A stretch of 64,000 nt of DNA, from assembly GCA_000621985.1 (NCBI GenBank), contig JHWW01000002.1, forward strand, positions 434,001-498,000, in the 5' to 3' direction. This DNA comes from Lachnospiraceae bacterium V9D3004. GTDB taxonomy: Bacteria; Bacillota; Clostridia; Lachnospirales; Lachnospiraceae. Position numbers and translations under genes: made by a program. Of this stretch, positions 54,828-64,000 are shown in pieces. The notes beneath the pieces were generated by a model. It was not told the origin of the DNA and ran no database searches. It worked only from the letters and a program-made list of their open reading frames with translations. The number at the start of each line of letters is the position of its first letter. The first letter of the stretch is position 1.

Positions 54828-56504
54828 ATGGAAAATTATATAGGTGTGATAATTGCAATTGCCGGAATTGTTATAGCTTTAATTGTAAAATCAATTATTG
54901 ACATGCGTAATGACCGTGTAAAACTTATACTCAGATTACAGGATGAATGGGGTATTTATCCGGATATCGAATACACACCGGGCAAACTTGAATCGATCAA
55001 GAAGTATTATCTTGAGTATATGAAGAGTACGGATGTTGATGATATTACATGGAATGATCTTGATATGGACGAAATGTTCGTGATGCTCAATAATACACAG
55101 TCTTCGATGGGTGAAGAAGTATTATATTCAATGTTGAGAAGCCCTTTGTATGACAAGGATGAGCTTTCCTACCGTGACAGATTAATTTCATATTTTTTTG
55201 AAAATGAAACAGACAGATTATTGCTCCAGAAGTATCTGTTCAAGATAGGGAAGAATAAAAAAGTATCATTTTATGAATATTTTAACAGACTTAATAATAT
55301 CCCGAAAGAAAATGGAATATATCATTTTATCATTGATGCGGTCTGGCTTGCCTCTGTCGGATTACTTTTTTTTGAACCGGTAATGGCGCTTGGATTGATC
55401 TTTATTAATCTTTTTGCGGCAATATCAACTTATTACAGAAGAAAAATGATGATCGATGCATATTACTCCATATTCTCATTTTTGCTGAAAATGTTATATT
55501 CATCAGAAAAACTTGCATCTCTTGACATTGACATAATTAATGATGAACTGAAAGAGTTAAAAGAAGATATAAGGAATCTGTCAGGGCTTAAGAGGAATTC
55601 TTACATAGTATTAAGTCCTAACGGCGGTAATCTTATTGATATTGTACTCGATTATATCAAGATGATCACACATATCGATCTTATCAAATTCAATAAGATG
55701 ATCAAGATCATCGAAAAAAACAGAGATACGATACTCAATATCCATGGTATTGTAGGTACACTCGATGTATATGTTGCCATTGCATCCTACAGAAAATTAA
55801 AGGAAGAAACAGGAGTCTGTACGCCGGTATTCGATGCGCCTGCAGGAAAACTTACCGTGAAAGATGTATATCATCCGTTTATTGAAGAACCTGTCTATAA
55901 CAGCTTTGATTCCGACAAATGCGCTCTTATCACAGGCTCCAATGCCTCGGGTAAGTCGACATTCCTCAAATCAGTTGCTATCAATATTATCCTTGCACAG
56001 ACTATTGCAACCGTTAATGCCAGTGAATACAAATCAGCCTGCAGCAGAATTATGACATCTATGGCACTGACTGATAATATATTCGATAATAAGAGTTATT
56101 TTATTGTTGAGATCATGTCATTAAAGAGGATAGTTGATACCGGGCACGATATACCTGTTATATGCTGTATCGATGAAGTCCTTAGAGGAACCAATACAAT
56201 AGAAAGGATAGCAGCTTCAGGACAGATATTAAAGCACCTGGCAAAGTCCGGCGTGTTATGCTTTGCAGCAACACATGACATGGAACTTGCAGGAATACTT
56301 GAAGATTATTATGATAACTATCATTTCAGCGAGAAAATAATCGAAGATAATATTATGTTCGATTATAAACTGTATGACGGTGTTTCAACATCACGTAATG
56401 CGATCAATCTGCTTCAGATACTCGGTTATGATGAACCGATCGTTACCGCAGCAAGACAGAGTGCCGATGAGTTCGAAAAGAACGGTGTATGGAGCAGGTT
56501 ATAA
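54828..56504 (+). CDS. Membrane-anchored MutS-like ATPase
   Basis: A 558-residue protein whose C-terminal 200 residues match the MutS ATPase domain: Walker A GSNASGKSTFLKS near residue 370, ALTDNIFDNKSYFIVEIMSLKRI, Walker B CCIDEVLRGTNTIER and the AATHDMELAGIL switch. A helical clamp-like region precedes it. It lacks the mismatch-recognition domain I. A hydrophobic helix at residues about 5-23 and a pair at about 165-210 should anchor it in the membrane. GGAGG is 5 nt before ATG 54828. Similar membrane MutS-like proteins exist in anaerobes, with unknown role. Confidence 0.85.
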   Translation: MENYIGVIIAIAGIVIALIVKSIIDMRNDRVKLILRLQDEWGIYPDIEYTPGKLESIKKYYLEYMKSTDVDDITWNDLDMDEMFVMLNNTQSSMGEEVLYSMLRSPLYDKDELSYRDRLISYFFENETDRLLLQKYLFKIGKNKKVSFYEYFNRLNNIPKENGIYHFIIDAVWLASVGLLFFEPVMALGLIFINLFAAISTYYRRKMMIDAYYSIFSFLLKMLYSSEKLASLDIDIINDELKELKEDIRNLSGLKRNSYIVLSPNGGNLIDIVLDYIKMITHIDLIKFNKMIKIIEKNRDTILNIHGIVGTLDVYVAIASYRKLKEETGVCTPVFDAPAGKLTVKDVYHPFIEEPVYNSFDSDKCALITGSNASGKSTFLKSVAINIILAQTIATVNASEYKSACSRIMTSMALTDNIFDNKSYFIVEIMSLKRIVDTGHDIPVICCIDEVLRGTNTIERIAASGQILKHLAKSGVLCFAATHDMELAGILEDYYDNYHFSEKIIEDNIMFDYKLYDGVSTSRNAINLLQILGYDEPIVTAARQSADEFEKNGVWSRL

Positions 56505-56584
56505 TATTACTATATTGTTAAAGTATTATAATTATATGAGGCATGATGCCAAAAAGTATATAATATAAAAAAAGGACGAATATA

Positions 56585-57805
56585 ATGAAATCAGAGGATA
56601 TAATCATAATCGGAGGCGGGGCTTCGGGCCTTATGGCTGCCGTAACTGCTGCCATGTATGCTCCTCAGGGGACAGATATATTGATCATTGAGCATAAGTC
56701 ATCTGTCGGTAAAAAACTGCTTGCTACCGGAAACGGCAGATGTAATTATACAAATGATGTGCTTAATGATACCTGTTACAGAGGAAATGATCCTTCATTT
56801 GCATATAAAATAATAGAACAATATGATAAAGAATGGCTTCTTGCCACACTGGAATCACTTGGCATAGTACATACAAAGATCAATGGATATTATTATCCGC
56901 GTTCGTTGCAGGCATCCACTGTTGTTGATCATTTTGTGAGAAGACTTGAGTCTGCAGGTGTCAGAATTCACTATTCTACACACGTAGATTCTATCAATGT
57001 AGAAAATGATGGGTTTACAGTATATTCTTCAAATGGTAATTACAAGACAGAAAGGATAATAGTTGCTACAGGAGGCCGCAGTTACGAAAAACTGGGCTCT
57101 GACGGCTCAGGTTATCAGATTCTAAAAAGAATTGGGCACAATTTAATTGACACATATCCGGCGCTTACAGGAATAATCTGTGAGGGCCTTGATTTTAAAT
57201 TATGTCATGGAGTCCGTGCAAAAGGAAAGCTTGAATTATATGTAAATAACAGGCGTGAAGCAGTGTCTGAAGGCGAGATTCAGTTTGCCGATTACGGCAT
57301 ATCGGGGATACCTGTATTCGAGATAAGCAGATATGCTTCAGTAGCCCTAGGCAATAAGTCTAATATTCAGGTTGTCTGTGATCTGCTGCCCGAATATAAT
57401 ATTAATCGTCTCGCAGAACAGATGATATCAATAGTTGAACAGAATCCATACACTACAGCAGTAGAATTACTTGCGTCGTATTTGCCGTTGAAACTTGCGA
57501 AAGCAATTCTTAAAATGTCCGGAATCAATGGAGTTGACAGGGTTTCCGTTAATGAGTTGTGCGCAATCATTAAGAACATTAAAGTATTCGTAAAAGGCAC
57601 CACCGGTTATGACAGAGCACAGGTGACGGCAGGCGGAATTGACACGTCAGAGATAAGTAATGAGACTATGGAATCAAAGCTTTTTCCCGGTTTATATATA
57701 ACCGGTGAACTGCTTGATATCGATGGAACGTGCGGTGGTTACAATCTGCATTTTGCATTTGCAACGGGATATGTGGCAGGTATGTCGGCCGCGCTTAGCC
57801 TATAA
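56585..57805 (+). CDS. NAD(P)/FAD-dependent oxidoreductase, HI0933/BaiN family (copy 2)
   Basis: A 406-residue flavoprotein with IIIGGGASGLMAAVTAA at the N-terminus, VGKKLLATGNGRCNYTN, VATGGRSYEKLGSDGSG and the C-terminal GELLDIDGTCGGYNLHFAFATG. Compared with the copy at 6.3 kb it shares every motif but is clearly diverged elsewhere, so they are old paralogues rather than a recent duplication. Substrate unknown. Its neighbours are a MutS-like ATPase and another flavoprotein. Confidence 0.88.
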   Translation: MKSEDIIIIGGGASGLMAAVTAAMYAPQGTDILIIEHKSSVGKKLLATGNGRCNYTNDVLNDTCYRGNDPSFAYKIIEQYDKEWLLATLESLGIVHTKINGYYYPRSLQASTVVDHFVRRLESAGVRIHYSTHVDSINVENDGFTVYSSNGNYKTERIIVATGGRSYEKLGSDGSGYQILKRIGHNLIDTYPALTGIICEGLDFKLCHGVRAKGKLELYVNNRREAVSEGEIQFADYGISGIPVFEISRYASVALGNKSNIQVVCDLLPEYNINRLAEQMISIVEQNPYTTAVELLASYLPLKLAKAILKMSGINGVDRVSVNELCAIIKNIKVFVKGTTGYDRAQVTAGGIDTSEISNETMESKLFPGLYITGELLDIDGTCGGYNLHFAFATGYVAGMSAALSL

Positions 57806-57845
57806 TCGTAAGCAGATATTATTAAAATAAGATATACATTAAGCC

Positions 57846-57880
57846 ATATGATTAACGGTATTTATATAAGAGAATCATAT
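57846..57880. repeat. 8-bp inverted repeat upstream of the COG2509 flavoprotein
   Basis: ATATGATT (57846-57853) and AATCATAT (57873-57880) lie 19 bp apart in a 109-bp gap. This could be an operator or chance in AT-rich DNA. No good promoter was found around it. Confidence 0.3.
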
Positions 57881-57914
57881 AAGCAGGAAGACGTTTGAAA
57901 ATAGGAGCATATGT

Positions 57915-59564
57915 ATGATAAGAATAAAACAACTTCGAATTAATATTGAGTCACTTACCAAGCCAAATCTTAGCGGCAAGGTTAATGAAGAAGAATATTC
58001 ACTTTTGCACAATCAAATTGTGCAGTTATTAGGTGTTGAAAAAAAAGATATTGATAATATAACGATAAAAAAGAAGTCCATTGATTCCCGTAAAGGAAGG
58101 AAACCGGCGTACATTTATAATGTTGATATTTACTCGTCTACACCAGTAGAACAAAAGAGACTTTCAGGTGCGATAAAACGTGCCGGTAAGAAGGGAATAA
58201 GTATAGATATCAGTGATAAGCCTGAGAAAGAATTCGATCCTGTGATTGCCGGTGCAGGTTCAATTGGTGCCGGCATAAAGAAACCTGTCATTATCGGAGC
58301 AGGGCCGGCCGGTCTTTTCTGTGCTTATATACTTGCTCTAAAAGGATTGTCACCAATACTTATCGAACAGGGTAAGCGTATGGAAGAACGTGTGGCTGAT
58401 GTAGAACGATTCTGGAATGATGTATCTGAACTTAATCCTTACTCCAACGTGTCATTCGGTGAAGGAGGAGCCGGCACATTTTCCGACGGCAAACTTAACA
58501 CATCGGTCAAAGATCCGTCAGGTCGTATAGAATATGTCAAGAAAGTTTTTGTGGATCACGGAGCTCCCGAAGAGATAATGTATCTGTCAAAACCGCATAT
58601 CGGAACCGATGAATTAAGACATGTCATTGTAAATCTTCGTAACAGCATCATTGCCAATGGCGGAACTGTATTGTTCGGCACGAGATTAACAGGTATAATA
58701 GTTGGAAAAACCAACTCAGGAAGGTATGAATCTAATCAGACCGCGTGTATTACCGGAATCCGTGTATATGATATAGAAAATGATGAATACAAAGATATCG
58801 AATGTGACAGACTTGTTCTTGCAACAGGTCACAGTGCAAGAGATACATATGCAATGTTGAAAGACATCTTACATATGGAGCAAAAGGACTTTGCCATCGG
58901 TTTAAGAGTTGAACATTCTCAGGAATTTATTAACAAAACCCAGTATGGCGAATATTGGAATATGCTTCCGGCGGCCGATTATAAATTAAGATATCACAGC
59001 AGTAACGGAAGGGCAGTCTATTCATTTTGCATGTGCCCCGGCGGACACGTAGTCAATTCCTCAACCGAAAAAGGTATGACAGTAACCAATGGAATGAGTG
59101 ATCACTCAAGAGACTCAGGGTATGCTAACAGTGCCATAGTTGTAAATGTCACAAAAGATGATTTTGGTAGCGGAGATGTTCTTGCGGGAGTTGAATTCCA
59201 GCGCAAATGGGAAAAGGCGGCTTATGAACTGGGCTGTGGTAATATTCCGAAAGAAACATTCGGTGAATTCGGTGACGGAAAGCTTAAGAAATGTCTGCCG
59301 GACTATGTTTCTATGGCAATAGGTGAAGCTATGGCTCATTTTGATAGTCAGATGCCCGGATTTGCTGATAAAGATGTAATGATGTATGGTGTTGAAACAA
59401 GAACTTCGGCGCCGGTAAGGATCCTTCGTGATGAATCAGGTAATTCAAATGTTGCGGGAATATATCCTTGCGGAGAAGGTGCCGGATATGCCGGAGGTAT
59501 AATGTCGGCTGCAGTCGACGGAATAAAAGTTGCACATATGATGATAATGGGGTATAATCTGTAA
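57915..59564 (+). CDS. FAD-dependent dehydrogenase of the COG2509 family
   Basis: A 549-residue flavoprotein. A small N-terminal ferredoxin-like domain (about residues 1-100, with KKSIDSRKGRKPAYIYNVDI) precedes the FAD domain, where PVIIGAGPAGLFCAYILA lies near residue 125. SFGEGGAGTFSDGKLNT and the C-terminal YPCGEGAGYAGGIMSAAVDGIK are strong family signatures. The family is widespread in Firmicutes and its reaction is not established. GGAG precedes the ATG. proB follows after 17 bp and may be co-transcribed. Confidence 0.88.
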   Translation: MIRIKQLRINIESLTKPNLSGKVNEEEYSLLHNQIVQLLGVEKKDIDNITIKKKSIDSRKGRKPAYIYNVDIYSSTPVEQKRLSGAIKRAGKKGISIDISDKPEKEFDPVIAGAGSIGAGIKKPVIIGAGPAGLFCAYILALKGLSPILIEQGKRMEERVADVERFWNDVSELNPYSNVSFGEGGAGTFSDGKLNTSVKDPSGRIEYVKKVFVDHGAPEEIMYLSKPHIGTDELRHVIVNLRNSIIANGGTVLFGTRLTGIIVGKTNSGRYESNQTACITGIRVYDIENDEYKDIECDRLVLATGHSARDTYAMLKDILHMEQKDFAIGLRVEHSQEFINKTQYGEYWNMLPAADYKLRYHSSNGRAVYSFCMCPGGHVVNSSTEKGMTVTNGMSDHSRDSGYANSAIVVNVTKDDFGSGDVLAGVEFQRKWEKAAYELGCGNIPKETFGEFGDGKLKKCLPDYVSMAIGEAMAHFDSQMPGFADKDVMMYGVETRTSAPVRILRDESGNSNVAGIYPCGEGAGYAGGIMSAAVDGIKVAHMMIMGYNL

Positions 59565-59581
59565 CTATTAAAGGAGAGATC

Positions 59582-60382
59582 ATGAACGACAGGCGTAGAA
59601 AACTAACTAAAAAAAAGAGAATAGTAGTAAAGATCGGATCAACAACCATAACCCATAACGATACCGGCGAACTGGATCTGTTAAAGCTTGAGAAGCTTGT
59701 AAGAGTTCTTACCAATATCAGAAATCAGGGCAAAGAGGTTGTTGTTGTATCATCAGGTGCGATCGCAGTCGGAAGGCAGGCAATTGGACTTGGATATAAA
59801 CCGACAATCCGTTCGGTAAAGCAGGCGTGCGCTGCCATTGGTCAATCAAGACTGATGATGGTCTATCAGAGATTATTTTCCGAGTATAATCAGATGACTG
59901 CACAGATTCTTATGACAAAATATACGGTTGAGAACATCGAAAGCCGCGCGAATGCCAAAGCAACATTTACCGAACTACTTAATATGGGCGTTATTCCCAT
60001 CGTTAATGAGAATGACACTGTTGCAACAGACGAGCTTGACTTTGGAGACAACGATACGTTATCTGCAATGGTTGCTTCGCTTATCAAGGCAGATCTTCTT
60101 ATACTTCTGTCTGATATTGACGGATTATATACAGATGATCCACATACGAATCCCAATGCGGAATTCGTTGATTATGTGGATTGCATTGACAAGGATCTTA
60201 TGCTTATGGCTAAGGGACCTGTATCAAAATCAGGAACCGGCGGGATGGAAAGCAAGATATCAGCAGCAAGAATGTCTGCAGAAGCAGGGGCTGATATGGT
60301 CATCGCCAACGGTGAGAACATATACGTTATAGATGATATTGTATCCGGTAAAAGTGTCGGAACATTTTTTGATCTGACGTGA
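59582..60382 (+). CDS. proB: ProB, glutamate 5-kinase without PUA domain
   Basis: A 266-residue amino acid kinase that phosphorylates glutamate in the first step of proline synthesis. Motifs include RIVVKIGSTTI, VVVVSSGAIAVGRQ, NENDTVATDELDFGDND and LLSDIDGLYTDDP, then GTGGMESKISAARM. It lacks the C-terminal RNA-binding PUA domain of the longer enterobacterial enzyme. AGGAGAG precedes the ATG. proA lies two genes downstream. Confidence 0.95.
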   Translation: MNDRRRKLTKKKRIVVKIGSTTITHNDTGELDLLKLEKLVRVLTNIRNQGKEVVVVSSGAIAVGRQAIGLGYKPTIRSVKQACAAIGQSRLMMVYQRLFSEYNQMTAQILMTKYTVENIESRANAKATFTELLNMGVIPIVNENDTVATDELDFGDNDTLSAMVASLIKADLLILLSDIDGLYTDDPHTNPNAEFVDYVDCIDKDLMLMAKGPVSKSGTGGMESKISAARMSAEAGADMVIANGENIYVIDDIVSGKSVGTFFDLT

Positions 60383-60417
60383 TGATGTAAGCATATTATC
60401 AAAGTGAGGATTCGTGA

Positions 60418-61074
60418 GTGTTAATATCAAAATCTGAAGCAAGAAAAAATATGAAACAATACAGGAACAGCCTTGCTCCCGAGGTGATCAGTGACCTCAG
60501 CCGTGGTATATGCGATAATCTGTCAGATTGTGGAATAATTGATGATTCGGTAAGATATGTATTGTCATTTGCCTCATATAAGAGTGAGCCTGATACAAGG
60601 ATGATAGATACAATGATCAGAGAGCGATATCCCGATATTAAGATTGCGTATCCGAAGGTTACCGTTCACAGAGAATCATGTAATACACCGCACGAAACCT
60701 GCGACAATACATATAATATCTTTGTGAATGATATGGAATTCTACGTTGTGAATTCATTTGATGAACTTATATGTGGCTACATGAACATTCCCGAACCCGA
60801 TCCGGTAAATACTGATTTACTTGCTGTGGAAAAGATCAATTCCATTAACGAACAGGTAAGGATCATAGTGCCGGGGCTGGCATATGACATGTCAGGAAAA
60901 AGAGCCGGTTACGGTGGTGGATTCTATGACCGGTATATGAAAAGAATTGACGGGGTTAAACGTATCGGAATATGTTTTGATCAACAGCTTATGAGAGATA
61001 CATATATTCAATGTGATGAATATGATATCGGTGTTGATGTTGTAGTGACTGATGAGAGGGTTGTATATATTTGA
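60418..61074 (+). CDS. 5-formyltetrahydrofolate cyclo-ligase
   Basis: A 218-residue enzyme that recycles 5-formyltetrahydrofolate to methenyltetrahydrofolate using ATP. It has the N-terminal basic segment KSEARKNMKQYRNSL, LSFASYKSEPDTRMI and the signature IVPGLAYDMSGKRAGYGGGFYDRYM near residues 140-165. A spacer of about 15 extra residues, including HRESCNTPHETCDN, lies before the middle domain. The start is GTG at 60418 with GTGAGGA 7 nt upstream. It sits between proB and proA. Confidence 0.92.
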   Translation: MLISKSEARKNMKQYRNSLAPEVISDLSRGICDNLSDCGIIDDSVRYVLSFASYKSEPDTRMIDTMIRERYPDIKIAYPKVTVHRESCNTPHETCDNTYNIFVNDMEFYVVNSFDELICGYMNIPEPDPVNTDLLAVEKINSINEQVRIIVPGLAYDMSGKRAGYGGGFYDRYMKRIDGVKRIGICFDQQLMRDTYIQCDEYDIGVDVVVTDERVVYI

Positions 61075-61095
61075 TCGACAGGAGGAATCATTATT

Positions 61096-62349
61096 ATGAC
61101 AAGCTTAAATGAAATCGGAAAAAATGCCAAAGATGCTTCAAGAATTCTTAACAGACTCGGAGCAAGCGAGAAGAATAACGGACTTATAAAGGCTGCCGAA
61201 GCACTTGAAGATGAATCAAATATTGTAAAGATAATCGAAGCCAACAAAAAGGATATTGATAATGCCAGAGAAAAGAATATGAAAGAATCTCTTGTTGACA
61301 GGCTGAGCCTAGATAAAGGAAGGATCCTTTCGATGGCTGACGGACTGAGACAGGTTGCGGGACTTGACGACCCTGTTGGTGAGATAACTTCGATGAAGAT
61401 CCGCCCGAACGGACTTCAGATCGGATGCAAGAAAGTTCCTCTCGGTGTTGTCGGAATCATATATGAATCGCGTCCCAATGTTACTGCTGATGCTTTTGGA
61501 TTATGTTTTAAGACCGGCAATGCGGTTATCCTTAGAGGCGGAAGTGATGCGATCAATTCCAACACCTGTATCGTTGATATTATAAGAAATGCACTGGAAG
61601 AAGTTAACCTCCCGGCAGATTCGGTATCTCTGATAACCGATACAAGCCGTGAGACCGCAGGTGAATTCATGAAATTAAACAGATATGTTGATGTTCTTAT
61701 CCCAAGAGGCGGCGCAGGTCTTATTAAACGGGTTGTTGAGACAGCAACAATTCCCGTTATAGAGACAGGAACCGGTAACTGCCATGTATATGTTGACGCA
61801 GACTGCGATATTGATATGGCTGTTGATATTGTTGACAATGCAAAGACACAGAGACTCGGTGTATGCAATGCCTGTGAATCTCTGCTCATTCATAAAGATA
61901 TCGTTAAAGAAGCGTTCCCGAAGATCGCTGCAAGACTTAAGGAGAAGAATATTGAACTTCGTGGTGATGACACAGTAAGAGAATTATGTGCCGGAGTGAT
62001 CCCTGCATCTGAAGAAGACTGGGGAACCGAATATCTTGATGCGATCATATCTGTAAAAACCGTAGCAAGTATAGATGAAGCGATCGACCATATCAACAGA
62101 TATAACACCGGTCATTCCGAAGCAATAGTAACAAACGATTATAACAATTCATTAAAGTTTCTTAATGAAGTAGATGCTGCCGCAGTTTATGTAAATGCTT
62201 CAACAAGATTCACAGACGGTAATGAATTCGGTTTTGGTGCAGAGATTGGAATAAGTACCCAGAAACTTCACGCAAGAGGCCCGATGGGACTCGAAGCACT
62301 TACAACCAATAAGTATATAATACTTGGCAACGGACAGATAAGACCGTAG
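61096..62349 (+). CDS. proA: ProA, gamma-glutamyl phosphate reductase
   Basis: A 417-residue aldehyde dehydrogenase-fold enzyme that reduces glutamyl phosphate to glutamate semialdehyde with NADPH. Marks include [42 protein letters not shown], the catalytic Cys in [12 protein letters not shown] and the C-terminal [29 protein letters not shown] precedes the ATG. No terminator separates it from the alaS promoter, so read-through into alaS is expected. Confidence 0.96.
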   Translation: MTSLNEIGKNAKDASRILNRLGASEKNNGLIKAAEALEDESNIVKIIEANKKDIDNAREKNMKESLVDRLSLDKGRILSMADGLRQVAGLDDPVGEITSMKIRPNGLQIGCKKVPLGVVGIIYESRPNVTADAFGLCFKTGNAVILRGGSDAINSNTCIVDIIRNALEEVNLPADSVSLITDTSRETAGEFMKLNRYVDVLIPRGGAGLIKRVVETATIPVIETGTGNCHVYVDADCDIDMAVDIVDNAKTQRLGVCNACESLLIHKDIVKEAFPKIAARLKEKNIELRGDDTVRELCAGVIPASEEDWGTEYLDAIISVKTVASIDEAIDHINRYNTGHSEAIVTNDYNNSLKFLNEVDAAAVYVNASTRFTDGNEFGFGAEIGISTQKLHARGPMGLEALTTNKYIILGNGQIRP

Positions 62350-62372
62350 GAATAAAGGTTAACTATATTCAT

Positions 62373-62401
62373 TTGACAAAACACAGAATCCTCCTTATAA
62401 T
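62373..62401 (+). promoter_or_regulatory. Consensus sigma-A promoter for alaS
   Basis: A perfect TTGACA (62373-62378) and perfect TATAAT (62396-62401) are exactly 17 bp apart. The start near 62408 gives a leader of about 76 nt, with no T-box motif. Confidence 0.85.
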
Positions 62402-62479
62402 CAACTAAGTGTACTTATATTGCTGATGTAAAGATCGGCGGGTACTATCAGGATATATGGTTGAATTATAAGGAGGATT
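62387..62479 (+). promoter_or_regulatory. Inverted repeat joining the alaS promoter and its ribosome-binding site
   Basis: A 15-nt left arm (62387-62401, containing CCTCCTTATAAT) is perfectly complementary to 62465-62479, which contains the AGGAGG ribosome-binding site of alaS. After a one-base bulge at 62464, four more pairs form (62402-62405 with 62460-62463). The left arm is the spacer and -10 element of the alaS promoter itself, so it is absent from transcripts starting there but present in read-through from proA. Confidence 0.6.
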
Positions 62480-62483
62480 AATC

Positions 62484-64000
62484 ATGCAGTCTTACGGACT
62501 TAATGAATTACGTGAAATGTTCTTAAGTTTCTTCGAAGAGAAGGAACATCTCAGAATGAAAAGCTTCTCTCTTGTTCCGAACAATGACAAGAGTTTATTA
62601 CTTATTAATTCGGGAATGGCTCCGCTTAAGCCATATTTTACCGGTCAGGAGATTCCACCGAGAAAGAGGGTTACAACCTGTCAGAAGTGTATAAGGACAG
62701 GTGATATTGAAAATGTCGGTAAGACAGCAAGGCATGGAACATTCTTTGAAATGCTCGGTAATTTTTCATTTGGAGATTATTTTAAGCATGAAGCCATAGC
62801 ATGGTCATGGGAGTTCTTAACCGAGAGGGTGGGAATTCCTGCTGACAGACTGTATCCGTCTGTATATGTGGATGATGACGAAGCATTTAACATATGGAAT
62901 AAAGAGATCGGAATCGCTCCGGAGAGAATATTCAAGTTCGGTAAAGAAGATAACTTCTGGGAGCATGGTTCGGGTCCGTGCGGTCCGTGTTCTGAGATAT
63001 ATTATGACAGAGGTGAGAAATACGGTTGCGGCAAGCCGGACTGTACCGTAGGCTGCGAATGTGACAGATATATAGAAGTATGGAATAACGTATTCTCACA
63101 GTTCGATAATGATGGTAACGGCAACTATTCCGACCTTATCCAGAAGAATATTGATACAGGTATGGGACTTGAGAGACTTGCAACGGTTGTTCAGGATGTT
63201 GATTCTATATTCGACGTAGATACCGTTAAGGCGATCCGTGACGAGGTGTGCAGTATTGCCGGTGTAGAGTATCAGAAGGATCCGAAGCTTGATGTATCAA
63301 TAAGACTTATTACCGACCATATCCGTTCGGTAACATTTATGATATCTGATGGTATCATGCCGTCAAATGAAGGACGAGGCTACGTCCTTCGTAGACTTCT
63401 GAGACGAGCTGCAAGACATGGACGTCTTCTTGGAATCAAAGACAGATTCCTGACAAAGATAAGCGAAATAGTCATCAGGGAATCAAAGAGCGGATATCCG
63501 GAACTTGAAGAGAAAAAAGAATACATATTCAATATACTTAAGACAGAAGAAGATAATTTTAATAAGACGATCGATCAGGGACTTAATATTCTTGCCGAGC
63601 TTGAGGATAAGCTTAAGAAGGAAGGCAGCAAAGTTCTTGGCGGAGATGACGCGTTCAAACTGTATGATACATACGGATTCCCGCTTGATCTTACCAAGGA
63701 GATCCTTGAAGAGAAAGGTTATGAGGTTGATGAGGACGGCTTTAACAAGGCAATGCAGGTTCAGCGTGAAACAGCCCGTAATGCGAGAGAAGTCAGCAAC
63801 TTCATGGGTGCTGATGTGACTGTATATCAGTCGATTGATGTAAATATCACTTCTGAATTCGTTGGCTATGACAATATTTCTTATGATTCTGATGTACTTG
63901 TTCTTACAACCGAGACAGATATTGTAAATAAACTGACAGAGGGAACCAAAGGAACGATTATTACAGCAAAGACACCATTCTATGCTACAATGGGTGGTCA
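62484..64000 (+). CDS. alaS: AlaS, alanyl-tRNA synthetase (5' part, runs off the window)
   Basis: The first 505 codons of a class II synthetase that charges tRNA-Ala. The core shows [71 protein letters not shown] (motif 2), [17 protein letters not shown] and [12 protein letters not shown] (motif 3). The tRNA-recognition helices follow with [22 protein letters not shown] in approximate form. The frame stays open to the last base, cutting the beta-barrel domain before the editing domain. AGGAGG at 62471-62476 is 7 nt from the ATG. Confidence 0.97.
   Translation, partial: MQSYGLNELREMFLSFFEEKEHLRMKSFSLVPNNDKSLLLINSGMAPLKPYFTGQEIPPRKRVTTCQKCIRTGDIENVGKTARHGTFFEMLGNFSFGDYFKHEAIAWSWEFLTERVGIPADRLYPSVYVDDDEAFNIWNKEIGIAPERIFKFGKEDNFWEHGSGPCGPCSEIYYDRGEKYGCGKPDCTVGCECDRYIEVWNNVFSQFDNDGNGNYSDLIQKNIDTGMGLERLATVVQDVDSIFDVDTVKAIRDEVCSIAGVEYQKDPKLDVSIRLITDHIRSVTFMISDGIMPSNEGRGYVLRRLLRRAARHGRLLGIKDRFLTKISEIVIRESKSGYPELEEKKEYIFNILKTEEDNFNKTIDQGLNILAELEDKLKKEGSKVLGGDDAFKLYDTYGFPLDLTKEILEEKGYEVDEDGFNKAMQVQRETARNAREVSNFMGADVTVYQSIDVNITSEFVGYDNISYDSDVLVLTTETDIVNKLTEGTKGTIITAKTPFYATMGG

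Noticed and set aside
57846-57880. Operator for the COG2509 flavoprotein
   Set aside because: The 8-bp arms are AT-rich and widely spaced, so chance is likely; listed only as a low-confidence repeat.
62402-62483. T-box riboswitch before alaS (and before serS, hisS, hisZ)
   Set aside because: All leaders are under about 80 nt and lack the conserved T-box core; the alaS inverted repeat is a different kind of structure.
1-64000. CRISPR arrays, insertion sequences, prophage or integrative elements, tRNA genes
   Set aside because: No regularly spaced repeats beyond the two copies at the left edge, no transposase or integrase frames, and no cloverleaf sequences were found in the gaps.

Overview
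The window is a dense, low-GC stretch of bacterial chromosome carrying almost only vertically inherited housekeeping genes. Several traits point to a member of the Lachnospiraceae (Clostridia), closest in style to Butyrivibrio, Roseburia or Lachnospira: the short HisG with a separate HisZ, the cmk-ispH-rpsA block, the ThrRS-like nucleoside kinase, a DUF4867 protein, a two-gene SufC/SufB-like pair, and an aminopeptidase of the long M29 type. The genus is inference. CheR and an FlhB-like fragment suggest a motile relative or ancestor. No insertion sequence, prophage, CRISPR array, tRNA or rRNA was seen.

Layout. 0-10 kb: an acidic membrane protein, folD, a convergent membrane protein of unknown function, rimO, a PgsA-CinA fusion, a GerMN-like lipoprotein, a flavoprotein, then cmk-ispH-rpsA closed by a strong hairpin. 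10-18 kb: cheR, plsX-rnc-smc-ftsY. 17-24 kb: hisZ-hisG-hisD-hisB-hisIE, a 47-residue membrane peptide, rnhB, an FlhB-like fragment and yraN, which must start at a non-AUG codon. 24-28 kb: prs facing rpsB-tsf, with a long leader before rpsB. 28-33 kb: a NatAB-type ABC exporter, a GtrA-like protein and DegV. 33-37 kb: hisS, a minimal SufC/SufB pair and serS. 37-43 kb: a c-di-GMP signalling protein with a degenerate GGDEF site, DUF4867, maf, an aminotransferase and queH. 43-49 kb: dgt-dnaG-rpoD-trmK and a nucleoside kinase, followed by RNase P RNA. 50-64 kb: a fused HD phosphohydrolase-M29 aminopeptidase, purE, a secreted NlpC/P60 enzyme, a membrane-anchored MutS-like ATPase, two flavoproteins, proB-fthC-proA and the 5' part of alaS.

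Function. Much of the window serves translation and its quality control (rpsA, rpsB, tsf, serS, hisS, alaS, rimO, trmK, queH, rnpB, rnc) and chromosome maintenance (smc, dnaG, rnhB, ftsY for membrane targeting). It also serves histidine, proline, folate, purine and phospholipid synthesis. Genes are packed with 1-31 bp overlaps, and sigma-A promoters (TTGACA-like, mostly 17 bp, TATAAT-like) are readable at the main operon boundaries.

The most unusual points are domain fusions and expression signals. These are PgsA joined to CinA-C, an HD domain joined to an M29 peptidase, HisIE carrying a decayed HisF-like barrel, and yraN with an ATC (or ATA) start. The alaS ribosome-binding site is mirrored by a 15-bp inverted repeat that lies inside its own promoter. 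None amounts to a clearly new multi-gene system.
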